Assembly: GCA_964496575.1 (NCBI GenBank)
Contig: CAZCAC010000010.1
Span: forward strand, 1 to 64,000
Length of the DNA stretch: 64,000 nt
Reading direction: 5' to 3'
Source: CAZCAC01 sp964496575
Lineage (GTDB): Bacteria > Planctomycetota > UBA1135 > GCA-002686595
In this document: positions 34,389-42,622 of the stretch, piece after piece
Layout: the number at the start of each line of letters is the position of its first letter
Numbering within the stretch: position 1 is the first letter of the stretch
Position numbers and translations under genes: made by a program
Notes under the pieces: generated by a model
What the model saw: the letters and a program-made list of their open reading frames with translations, nothing else
The model's database searches: none
Told to the model about the DNA's origin: nothing

Positions 34389-37181
34389 TCAGCGCTCCTC
34401 GCCCTTCAATCCGAGCGCGCCGCGCAACCGCCGCTCGATCGCCGGGGACCACCCCGGCAGCGTCTCGAGGATCACCCCCTCGCCGTCGAGCAGGAGCGAC
34501 AGCGGGACGATCACCTGCTCGCCGGCGAAGATCGCCTCGACCGCCTGCGCGGTGGCGATCCGGATCGAGTAGGGGATCTCGTGATCGGCGACGAATGCTT
34601 CGATCTTCGCCGCGTCCTCCGGGCGATCGAGGGACAGCCCGATCACCTGTAGCGTCTCGCTCCCCAGCTCTTCCTGCAGCGCGGCGAGGACCGGCATCTC
34701 GTGGCGGCAGTTCACGCACCACGTCGCCCACAGGTTGACCAGGGTGAACCGGGACCCGCCGGTCTCCCCGGCGAGCCGCACCGTCTCGCCGTCGAGGCCC
34801 TGCACCTCGATCGACGGGAAGGTCGCGCCGGGGCGCAGCTGCAATCCGGCGAGGGCGCGCTCCTCCTCGGAGATCGGGTCGGGGAGCGAGGTCGCCGACT
34901 CGGAGAGGCGTCGCGGCTCCTGCTCATCCTCGATCAGGAGCCAGCTCGAGCGGGCGGGGAAGGGGCCGAAGCGCTGCTTCCGTCCCGAAGGCCAGCTCAC
35001 CACGACCTCCTCGACGCGTTCGTTCCCGCCGAGGCCGAAGAGGAGCCGCGGGTCGGACTGCGCGAGGTACCCCGATCCTCCCGATTTGATCCGGGTCAGC
35101 GTGCCCGCCGAGCTCTTCACCCGCACCACCGCGCCGAACGCGTCTCGCCCGCTCTCGGTGCCTCGCAGGGAGAGGCGCAGGAAGCCGTTCCCGGCGCCGA
35201 CCTGGTTGCGGAACAGGAGCTGCGCGGAACCCTGGATCCCGTTCAGGAAGACGTCGGTGTCGCCGTCGTCGTCGAAGTCCGCGAAGACGGCCGCTCGCCC
35301 GTCGGTGATCGAGTCGAGGCCGCTGACCCCGGAAATGTCCAGGTAGCGACCCTCGCCGAGGTTCAGGCAGCAGAGGTCGCGCTCGTAGCCGCTGAAGGAG
35401 AAGCCCTGGGAGAAGAGTGCCTGCTGCCGGTCGACGAAGCTCTCCGCTCCGGCTTCTTCCACCCCCGCCTCGGACGCCACCACGTGGCGCCAGAAGAGGC
35501 TTCAGGTGTCGGCCATCGACTTGCCGGAGACGAAGCCGTTGGGCGTGAACAGGTCCTCGAGGCCGTCGTTGTCGAGGTCGAAGAAGCCGCCGCCCCAGGC
35601 CCAGCCGGCGCCGAAGGGACCGGCCCGCTCGGTGACGTCGCGGAAGAAGCCTCCACCGCGGTTCTCGAGCAGGGTGTTGCCCGAGGCGACCTTGAGCAGC
35701 ACGTTGTCGTCGCGCGACGCCTCGGGGACCAGCCGGGCGAGGATCCGGTTGCCGGCGGTGGAGGACATGTTGGTCAAGTGCAGGTCGAGGTCCCCGTCGT
35801 TGTCGAAGTCGCCGAAGGAGACGCCCATGCCGTTGCCCGGATCGATCACCCCGCGGAGCTTCGCCTCGTCGACGAAGCGGTCCTTGCGGTTCATGAAGAG
35901 CGCCTTCTCGCCGTAGTCGTTGGCCACCACGAGGTCGAGGCGCCCGTCCTCGTCGACGTCGGCGACGCCGGCGGCGTAGCTCCAGCGGGAGTCGGCGACC
36001 CCCAGCTCCGCGGCGGCCTCGACGAACGTGCCGTCCCCCCGGCTGAGGAAGAGCAGGTTGGGCGTGCCGTTGGTCGAGCGCTTCCAGTCGTTCGGCATCA
36101 CCGTGCCGTAGCGGTTGTAGGAGCACACGTAGACGTCGGGAAACCCGTCGCGATTGAAGTCGGCGGCGACTGCGCTGAAGCCGATGGCAGCGGTGCGCCC
36201 GCGGAGCTTCTCGGAGACGTCCCAGAACTCGAGGCTCCCGTCGGGAACCAGCCGGTTCTCGAACAGCATCTGGCGTCCGACGGAGCTGACGAAGAGATCG
36301 AGGTCGCCGTCGCCCTCGATGTCGAGGAAGAGCGGCTGGACCCCGGGGTGGGGGAAGCGATCGATCAGCGCCTCCTCGGCGATGTCGGTGAAGGTCCCGT
36401 CGCCGTCTGCCCGATAGAGTCCGTTCTCCCGGTAGCCGACGACGAAGAGGTCGAGGCGACCGTCGCCGTCGACGTCCGCGGTGGCCGCGCCGCGCCAGGC
36501 GAAGCCGTCACCGCGCTGTTCGAAGAAGGGGGGGAGCGAGACCGCCACTCCGGCGGGCCCGGCGACCTCCGCGAAGAGGTCGACCGAGGCGATCTTGGAG
36601 CCGATCTCGGTCAGGGCGAAGCGGGTGAGCCGCCACGGCTCCTCCTCGGAGCGCGCGGCCGCGAAGTCGAGCTTGCCCTTGATCCACTCGCGCTGCTCCT
36701 CGCCGTTGCGTCCGATGAAGAAGAACTTCAGCTGGCCCCGGGCGCCCCGTCCGTCGGCGGTGATCGTCGAGTGCTTCACCTTGAAGCGGACGTCCTCGAT
36801 CGAGGCGAAGTGCGCGAGGAGCTCCTCGAAGGAGTCGAGGAAGTCCGCGCGGGAGAGCTCCACCTCTGCGCCGATCTTCCAGGACCGCGTCCGGATCCAC
36901 TTGACCTTGGCGCGCGGCACCTCCTCGGCGGCCGGTAGCTCGGTGGCGTGGAGAGACTCGGCGAGGTACTCGGCCATTCCCGGAAGGTCCCCTCGCCGCG
37001 TCTTCACGGAGAACTCGAGGAGGCGGTTGGCCAGCTTCTCGGTCAGCTCCTCCATCGCCTCGAGCGCCTCGTTGTCCAGCTCGAGCTCCTGCGCGGAGAG
37101 GAGAGGAACGGGCCCGATGAGAAAGGGGACGACGAGGAGGGCTCGAGAGAACAGGGCTCGGTGAGAATTCAGCGATCTCAT
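34389..37181 (-). CDS. CRTAC1-type FG-GAP/ASPIC-UnbV protein fused to TlpA thioredoxin domain, with an in-frame UGA at codon 560 (selenoprotein candidate)
   Basis: The frame is open for 930 codons apart from one UGA at 35502-35504. The part before it (559 residues, 35502-37181) has a signal peptide, a helical N-terminal region and six or seven Ca-binding FG-GAP/VCBS blades (for example DVDGDGRLDLFV, DFDNDGDLDLHL, DLDNDGLEDLF). The part after it continues without any break (SLFWRHVVAS, then further blades, an ASPIC/UnbV domain and a TlpA-like thioredoxin domain with C822-VN-C825). The UGA falls inside the conserved NGFVSGKSMADT-to-FWR segment of the family, not at a domain border. A stem-loop with SECIS-like geometry follows it. 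I therefore annotate one gene, probably read through with selenocysteine at residue 560. A nonsense mutation or assembly error is the alternative; a GTG at 35483 could start a separate second product. No Sec machinery is in the window. Confidence 0.7.
35467..35500 (-). promoter_or_regulatory. SECIS-like stem-loop directly after the in-frame UGA
   Basis: Read on the minus strand, two bases after the UGA an outer stem of five pairs (35496-35500 with 35467-35471) opens. Then come a four-base/one-base internal loop (UUCU on the 5' side), an inner stem of eight pairs (35484-35491 with 35473-35480) and a three-base loop GUG (35481-35483). The loop lies 18 bases from the UGA and begins with G. Bacterial SECIS elements, as known from fdhF and related genes, have an apical loop of 3-14 bases with an early G, 16-37 bases from the UGA. 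Chance formation in GC-rich coding DNA remains possible. Confidence 0.55.
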
Positions 37182-37354
37182 CGGGAAGGGGTCGGGTCAA
37201 TACGACACCGCTCTCCGCTCCTGAGTGGTGCGGAGATTCGGCTGGGAAGATCGAGTAGAGCCGCGTTCCCGCCGGTGGTCAAGTAGCGTAGACGTGGCAA
37301 TCCCCCTCTCCCGAGCGCCGTGTCCGTTTGCCCGACCCGTTGGGAGGGGCTACC

Positions 37355-38749
37355 ATGCTGCGCTTTCCGGTCATGTCGACCACCGATCCCGCCAACTCCG
37401 TGGGGATGGAGGAGGCCCGCGAGTTCATCGCGCGCACCTCTTTCCCCGATCTCCCCGGTTCGCCGGCCCTCGGCCGCGTCGGGATGGAGCCGGAGTACCT
37501 GGTGCTGCGCGTCGACGAGGAGCGGGGGGGCATCGAACGCCCGCGTCTGGAAGGGATGGGCGGCGTTCTGGCCGCGCTCGCCTGCTACCCGGGGCCGGTC
37601 GAGAACCTGCGGCTCCTGACCAGCGGCCCGCCCCCGGTCTACGGGCTGCGCAACGGCGGCCGGATCACCTTCGAGCCGGGCGCCCAGATCGAACACTCCA
37701 GCGCCGTACACGACACCGCCGCGCAGGCGATGGACGACGTAGAGCAGACCGCCGCGGAGCTGGTCCGCGCGTTCACGGGGATGAAGGCCCTCCTGGTCTC
37801 GGTGGGGCTCGACGGCTGGACGGACCGCTCGCTGGTCGAGCAGCAGCTGCGGGCGCCGCGCTACCGATCGATGGCGGCCTACTTCGACGCGCGTTCAGCT
37901 TTCGGCCGGGTGATGATGCGCCACACGGCGAGCCTGCAGGTCAACCTCGACCTCGGGCCGCGCGAGGTGGGACTAGAGCGCTGGCGCCTCTCGAACCTGC
38001 TCAGTCCGATCGCGACCGCGTCGTTCGCCTGCAGCCCCGAGGACGGCTGGCAATCCGCCCGGGCTCGCGCCTGGCAGGGACTCGATCCGACGCGAACGGG
38101 GTTCCCGAAGGGGCTGCTCGCCGGCGGCGAGGTCGATCCCGGGGAGGTCTACGCGGACCTGGTGCTCGATGCCGACGTCCTGCTGTTCCGGATCGACGGC
38201 CCGGATGGCGTGGCGAGCGATGCCGAGCCCGGCGAGCCGGGGTTCTCCTTCCGAAACTGGATCGAGGACGGGCATCCGCGTCACGACCAGCCGACCCTGT
38301 CCGATCTCGAGTACCACCTGACCACCGTCTTCCCCGAGACGCGGGTGCGCGGCTTCCTGGAGATGCGCTGCAGCGACGCGCTGCCCGCGCGCTGGAAGGC
38401 GGCCGGCCTGGTCTTCTGGGTGGGGCTGCTCTACGACGAACGGGCGCGCGCCGCCGCGCTGTCACACCTCGAGCCGACCCTGCCCGAGCTCGCCGAGCGG
38501 TGGGTGGAGTCGGCCCGCCTCGGCTTCGCCGCCCCCGGCGTCGGCGAGGACGCGAAGGTCGTCTGGGAGGAAGCGCTGGCGGGAGCCCGGCGCCTTCCCG
38601 AGGGGTACGTTCGCGCCGTCGACCTCGCCACGGCGGAGGCATTTGCCGAGCGCTTCGTCGCCGCGGGGCGTTCGCCGGCGCAGGAGCTCGAGGAGCTCCT
38701 CGCCTCCGACCCCCTCGAAGCGCTGGCTTGGGGGAGCGAAGGCGCTTGA
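37355..38749 (+). CDS. GCS2-type glutamate-cysteine ligase family protein (EgtA-like)
   Basis: This is a 464-residue ATP-dependent carboxylate-amine ligase of the GCS2 group, the fold shared by plant-type gamma-glutamylcysteine ligase and the ergothioneine-pathway enzyme EgtA. The family pattern is present: GMEPEYLVL near residue 42 (metal-binding Glu pair), the ITFEPGAQIEHSS segment near 107 that binds substrate, and the LEMRCSDALPARWKAA segment near 340. The product is probably gamma-glutamylcysteine or a related dipeptide, but other EgtA clusters genes are absent, so the substrate is open. The ATG at 37355 is chosen because GGGAGG lies eight bases before it; a TTG nine codons earlier lacks this. 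It is divergent from the CRTAC1-TlpA gene. Confidence 0.8.
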   Translation: MLRFPVMSTTDPANSVGMEEAREFIARTSFPDLPGSPALGRVGMEPEYLVLRVDEERGGIERPRLEGMGGVLAALACYPGPVENLRLLTSGPPPVYGLRNGGRITFEPGAQIEHSSAVHDTAAQAMDDVEQTAAELVRAFTGMKALLVSVGLDGWTDRSLVEQQLRAPRYRSMAAYFDARSAFGRVMMRHTASLQVNLDLGPREVGLERWRLSNLLSPIATASFACSPEDGWQSARARAWQGLDPTRTGFPKGLLAGGEVDPGEVYADLVLDADVLLFRIDGPDGVASDAEPGEPGFSFRNWIEDGHPRHDQPTLSDLEYHLTTVFPETRVRGFLEMRCSDALPARWKAAGLVFWVGLLYDERARAAALSHLEPTLPELAERWVESARLGFAAPGVGEDAKVVWEEALAGARRLPEGYVRAVDLATAEAFAERFVAAGRSPAQELEELLASDPLEALAWGSEGA

Positions 38750-38776
38750 GCGACCCAGCCGGAGTCGATTTCCGTG

Positions 38777-38830
38777 GGCCGGGGTCCGCAGGCTGACGGG
38801 TCGGGGCCAGGGGCCGCAGGCTGACGGGTC
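38777..38830 (+). repeat. Short direct repeat pair downstream of the GCS2-type gene
   Basis: Two copies of a 26-base unit lie 28 bases apart (38777-38802 and 38805-38830). Both contain CCGCAGGCTGACGGGTC, and they differ at only two positions. They sit in the short non-coding stretch between two convergent genes. Confidence 0.6.
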
Positions 38831-38883
38831 AACCGACTGTTCCGGTCACGATACTCGCGAGCGTTGATTCGCTCCCAGCCTGC

Positions 38884-38906
38884 TTTCCGCGCGCAGCGCG
38901 CGGAAA
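38884..38906. terminator. Perfect palindromic hairpin between convergent genes
   Basis: An exact 11-pair inverted repeat with a one-base centre (TTTCCGCGCGC and its complement GCGCGCGGAAA) lies between the GCS2-type gene and the small membrane-protein gene that converge on it. It can form in RNA from either strand. No T-run follows, so it is terminator-like. Its GCGCGC-centred sequence resembles the hairpin at 7387-7413. Confidence 0.5.
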
Positions 38907-38921
38907 CCGACTCCGGTTTGA

Positions 38922-39167
38922 TCAGCGCTCGATCGAGTGGCGGATCATTCGCTCGGCGTTCGCGCACTCCTCGACCTCGGTGTAGTAGTAGGCGCTCGCG
39001 TCGATGCCGCTCTCCCGCACCGCCGAGGTGATCTCGCCGATCGGCTCGAAACCCTCCAGCCAGGGCGCGAGCACGAAGATGAAGGCCCAGATCGACAGCA
39101 GGGCGAGCAGGAGGGCCGACCAGCGGGCGGCCCGGGAGCGTCGGTGGTGTGGCTGGTAGCAGCTCAA
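38922..39167 (-). CDS. Small single-helix membrane protein coupled to the YeiH-type transporter
   Basis: This 81-residue protein has a basic, His/Arg-rich N-terminus (about 1-15), one membrane helix (about 16-35, ALLLALLSIWAFIFVLAPWL), and an outside part ending EVEECANAERMIRHSIE with a conserved-looking IDASAYYYTE motif. The start is a TTG at 39167 whose last two bases are the first two of the transporter stop codon (TTGA overlap), so translation is surely coupled to the gene upstream. No Shine-Dalgarno precedes it. The rule of such tight overlaps suggests it is a subunit or stabiliser of the transporter. I know no name for it, and its function is unproven. Confidence 0.62.
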   Translation of the reverse strand: MSCYQPHHRRSRAARWSALLLALLSIWAFIFVLAPWLEGFEPIGEITSAVRESGIDASAYYYTEVEECANAERMIRHSIER

Positions 39168-40960
39168 ATCTTCGCGGTGATCTCGGGGAAGACCAGGTAG
39201 AACATGATGTAGGCCATCGTCAGCGTGAGCAGCAGATTGAAGGTCTGCCCGCACACGTAGAGGATCAGCGGCTTCCCACCGGCGAAGTACTTCCTCAGCG
39301 CGCGGAAGTTGGTCGCCAGGCCGATGCTGACGAAGGCGAGACAGAAGAACCAGCCGCGGAAGGTCTTGGTGAAGCCGCGGATGATCCCATTGTCGATCAT
39401 CGTGTAGCCGGCCTCCGAGCCCATCGCCTCGTACACCACCGAGGCCAGGATCGAGGCGCCGATGAACCCGAGCACGAACTTCGGGAAGCGGTACCAGATC
39501 TCGCCGACCAGCCCGCGCGAATGAGCTCCTTGCGCGGCGCTCTCCGCTCGTTCGACGCGCGTGCACCAGTACACGGCGACGCAGAAGGCGATGACCCCGA
39601 TCAAGACGTTCTGGATCATCTTGATCGTGGCCGCGACGTGCAGCGCCTGCTCGGAGAGGAAGGCGCCCGCCGCGGCGACCGCCCCGGTGGCGTCGATCGT
39701 GCCGCCCATCCAAGCGCCGCCGAGGACGTGCGGCATCCCCGTGGCCATGATGATGTTGGGCATGACGATCATCATGATCGAGGTGAAGACCAGCGACAGG
39801 CCGACCGCCAGGGTCAGCTCCTCCTTCTTCGCCTTGCAGGCGGCCGCGGTGGCGATCGCCGCGGACACCCCGCAGACCGACATGTCCGCCGAGATGGTGA
39901 TGTTCAGCGTCTTCGAGGGGATCTTGAGGATCTTCTGCCCGAAGAGGTAGGTGGAGACGAGCACGATCGGGGTCACCACCCAGGCGACGAAGATCCCCGG
40001 GATGCCGATGGTGAGGATCTTGCCGAAGAGAATCTCGACCCCGAGGAGCACCAGCCCCGTCTTGATGTAGTACTCGGTCTGGACGGCGTGCTTGACCCAG
40101 CCCGGCGTGCCGATGGTATTGCTGATCAGGAGGCCGAGGAGGATCGCCCACGCCGCGTAGCCGATGCCGTAGGCCTTCATCGTGCCCTGCGCGGAGAGTG
40201 TGTACGCGATCACCGCGAACAGGAAGACGAAGGCGAAGCCGGCGGCGAAGCGCCCCAAGGAGTGGCCCATCGCCTTCATGCCGATGCCGAAGAAGAGCGC
40301 CAGCACCACGCCCAGCGCGAGCAGGTACCCGAGCTGGTTGAAGCCCTTCACGCCGGCCTTCTTCTTCAGCTTGGACTCGGCGCTCTTCGCCTTCCGCCAC
40401 TCCGCGATGGCGGTCGTGGCGGTCTCGTTCAGGGACTCGTCGCCGAATGACGCGCTCCGGGCCGCGGTCTCGGAGGTCTCGGCGGCCGTCAGCAGCGTGG
40501 CCGTCTCCGCCCTGGCGCCGGCGTACTTCTCCTCGACCGGTCCCTTCCGGGCCGCGGCCTCGGCGTCCGAGAGGATGAAGGACTCGATGGGGTTCTGCTT
40601 CCAGCCGTGCGGCTTGGCGATCCAGGTGGCCAGCGTCTTGGCGAACCCCTGCGAGGTGGCCTTGAGGCCGGCCTGGGTGTCGTTCGCCTGGTACCAGGCC
40701 ACGGTCTTGAAGGGAGCGGCGTCCGCCTCGGCGGCCAGGGTGGCCCTGGTCGCGGCGATCTTCTCGTCCATCCCCTCGGGTGGGCGGGGCAGGAAGATCA
40801 GGGCGCCGGCGAGGATCAGGGCGAGACCGAGCCAGATCGCCCAGTAGTCCTCCTTGGTCCAGAGATCCGAGAGTCGCTGGCGCCCCTCGTCGGTGATCAC
40901 CTCCGAGGATTTCGGCGACGGGGCGTCGTGCTCTTGTTTCGGTTCCTGATCCTGCGCCAA
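39164..40960 (-). CDS. YeiH-family putative sulfate exporter with a long extra domain
   Basis: This 598-residue membrane protein belongs to the YeiH (UPF0324, putative sulfate exporter) family in its C-terminal part. From about residue 210 there are about nine to ten hydrophobic helices, with family segments ISNTIGTPGWVK, GLVLLGVEILFGKIL, TISADMSVCGVSAA and GLATNFRALRKYF. Typical members have about 340 residues. The extra length here is an N-terminal helix (about 41-57) and a 148-residue charged, probably coiled-coil, periplasmic insert (about 58-205). The start is a TTG at 40960 with AGGAGG eight bases before it; an ATG at 40993 without such a site is the alternative. The downstream small gene overlaps by four bases. 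The gene is divergent from a porin gene. Confidence 0.82.
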   Translation of the reverse strand: MAQDQEPKQEHDAPSPKSSEVITDEGRQRLSDLWTKEDYWAIWLGLALILAGALIFLPRPPEGMDEKIAATRATLAAEADAAPFKTVAWYQANDTQAGLKATSQGFAKTLATWIAKPHGWKQNPIESFILSDAEAAARKGPVEEKYAGARAETATLLTAAETSETAARSASFGDESLNETATTAIAEWRKAKSAESKLKKKAGVKGFNQLGYLLALGVVLALFFGIGMKAMGHSLGRFAAGFAFVFLFAVIAYTLSAQGTMKAYGIGYAAWAILLGLLISNTIGTPGWVKHAVQTEYYIKTGLVLLGVEILFGKILTIGIPGIFVAWVVTPIVLVSTYLFGQKILKIPSKTLNITISADMSVCGVSAAIATAAACKAKKEELTLAVGLSLVFTSIMMIVMPNIIMATGMPHVLGGAWMGGTIDATGAVAAAGAFLSEQALHVAATIKMIQNVLIGVIAFCVAVYWCTRVERAESAAQGAHSRGLVGEIWYRFPKFVLGFIGASILASVVYEAMGSEAGYTMIDNGIIRGFTKTFRGWFFCLAFVSIGLATNFRALRKYFAGGKPLILYVCGQTFNLLLTLTMAYIMFYLVFPEITAKI

Positions 40961-41280
40961 AGCTGCTTCCTCCTGGCGAAATGGCGGGTCCATCGTGGCG
41001 AACCGCGGTCTCGGGCGGCCAGAATAGCCGATCCGGGGCGCCTCCCCGAGCCTCGCGCGAGGCAAACGAGGCCGCCCCCCCTCGTGGCGGAGCGACGACC
41101 GATCGATCGTTCACTCTAATCCACCGGCAACTTCACGAGATCTTGACAGACCCCCGGTCTGCTCTCACTCACGGAGCGGCCGAGACCACTCCGCGAGATT
41201 CACTCGAACGGAGCCCTTTCCATTCAACGGACCCCCATGCGACCGTCCTTCCGAGCTCGAGGGGACGGCACACGAAGAAC
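40961..41280. promoter_or_regulatory. Divergent region between transporter and porin, with possible promoter and operator
   Basis: This is a gene-free stretch of about 320 bases. A TTGACA hexamer at 41143-41148 could be a -35 element for the porin; the -10 17 bases on (CACTCA at 41166) is poor. A perfect inverted repeat CAGACC-N3-GGTCTG (41147-41161) overlaps the -35 and could be an operator, but could also be chance. Confidence 0.35.
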
Positions 41281-42531
41281 ATGACGAACTGGAATCACCG
41301 CAAGTCCCAGGCCCTGGCGCTCACCCTCGTCGCGACACCTGCCCTGGCCCTGGCCGGTGGCGAGGAGACCTCCTCCACCGACCCCGTTGCCGAGCTTCAA
41401 GACCTGAAGAGGCGCGTCGAGGCCCTCGAGGCGCAGAAGGCGGAGTCCGACGCGGGACTGCCCTCCTGGCTGAAGAAGTGGACCTTCAAGGGCGACTTCC
41501 GCTACCGCTGGGAGCGCTTCGACGTCGAGGGCAAGAACCGCCGCAACCGCCACCGCGTGCGTGCGCGCATCTACGCCGGTGTGGACGTCAGCGACGTCAC
41601 CACCTTCGGCATGGCCCTCGCCACCGGCGCGGAGGACCCGGTCTCCACCAACGCGACTCTCGGGGAGGGCTTCGAGGAGCTGAAGATCAACTTCGACGAG
41701 GCCTTCATCAACTACCACCCGTGGAACGAGGGCCAGCACGACTTCAATGGGGCCATCATCGCGGGGAAGATGCGGACGCCCTTCCTGGTGGTGACCAAGG
41801 GCGAGCTCTTGTGGGACGCCGACCTCCGCCCCGAGGGGATCGCCGCCCAGTTCGACACGAACGTCGGCGACACCAACCTCTTCTTCAACGCCGGGGGCTT
41901 CTTCCTGCGCGAGAACAAGAACGGCACCGACACGGGGATGGGCGGAGGCCAGCTCGGCGCGATCCTGCCGATCTCGGACTCGAAGCTCACCTTCGGCGCC
42001 GGCTACTACGACTTCATCGCCATCCAGGGACGCTCCGTCTTCGACTGGCAGTTCAACAACGGCTACAAGACCACGGCCACCGGCTACGGCAACACCACCG
42101 ACGCCGCCGACGCCGACGGCGACAAGCGCTACATCGAGGACTACGACGAGCTCGAGGTCTTCGCCGGCTACGACATGAAGGCCGGCGACCTGCCGCTCGC
42201 CTTCTTCGGCAACTACGTCCAGAACACCGCCGCCTCCAACCACGACACCGGCTACAACGTCGGCGCGAAGCTGGGCAAGGCCAGCAAGCCCGGCACCTGG
42301 GACGTCCGTCTTCAGTGGAAGAAGCTGGAGAAGGACGCGGTCGTCGCCGCCTTCACCGACTCCGACTTCGGCGGTGGGGGAACCGATGCCAAGGGCACCG
42401 AGCTGAACCTCGGCTACGCCATCGACTCGACCTGGAAGGTGGGCCTCACCTGGTTCCACAACCAGACCGGCATCTCGTCGACCTCGAAGGACTACGACCG
42501 CTTCCAGCTCGACTTCAAGTGGAAGTTCTAG
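41281..42531 (+). CDS. Putative outer-membrane porin
   Basis: This 416-residue protein has a signal peptide (residues 1-25), a short coiled coil (about 33-55, LQDLKRRVEALEAQKA), then a beta-barrel. Alternating aromatic and polar strands run to a C-terminal Phe (DRFQLDFKWKF), the outer-membrane insertion signal. It fits the putative-porin (porin_5) type in length and layout: the barrel has WTFKGDFRYRWERFD as its first strand, and the coiled coil can bind peptidoglycan. It should form an outer-membrane channel for small solutes; the charge pattern suggests anions, and its divergence from the YeiH-type exporter fits sulfur-oxyanion handling, but this is inference. A strong hairpin with a UUCG loop follows. 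Confidence 0.8.
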   Translation: MTNWNHRKSQALALTLVATPALALAGGEETSSTDPVAELQDLKRRVEALEAQKAESDAGLPSWLKKWTFKGDFRYRWERFDVEGKNRRNRHRVRARIYAGVDVSDVTTFGMALATGAEDPVSTNATLGEGFEELKINFDEAFINYHPWNEGQHDFNGAIIAGKMRTPFLVVTKGELLWDADLRPEGIAAQFDTNVGDTNLFFNAGGFFLRENKNGTDTGMGGGQLGAILPISDSKLTFGAGYYDFIAIQGRSVFDWQFNNGYKTTATGYGNTTDAADADGDKRYIEDYDELEVFAGYDMKAGDLPLAFFGNYVQNTAASNHDTGYNVGAKLGKASKPGTWDVRLQWKKLEKDAVVAAFTDSDFGGGGTDAKGTELNLGYAIDSTWKVGLTWFHNQTGISSTSKDYDRFQLDFKWKF

Positions 42532-42570
42532 GCTGACGAGCCTCGCGCGAGCCAGGGTAGGCACTCACCC

Positions 42571-42600
42571 AGGGCGCCCTCTCTTCGGAGGGGGCGCCCT
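42571..42600. terminator. Hairpin terminator with UUCG tetraloop between convergent genes
   Basis: A 13-pair stem (AGGGCGCCCTCTC facing GAGGGGGCGCCCT, one G-U pair) closes a cTTCGg tetraloop, the most stable kind known. It lies 40 bases after the porin stop codon and just before the end of the convergent propeller gene, so it can serve both. Confidence 0.75.
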
Positions 42601-42622
42601 TCTCATGGATGGTCCATCCACA

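Noticed and set aside
35483..35504. Two separate genes split at 35.5 kb
   Set aside because: The frame is continuous, the break lies within a conserved segment, and the GTG at 35483 has no strong ribosome site. One interrupted or recoded gene is the better reading.
38922..41114. Single 730-codon frame on the minus strand
   Set aside because: Only its last 81 codons are a gene; the rest is a shadow of the YeiH-like transporter in another frame.
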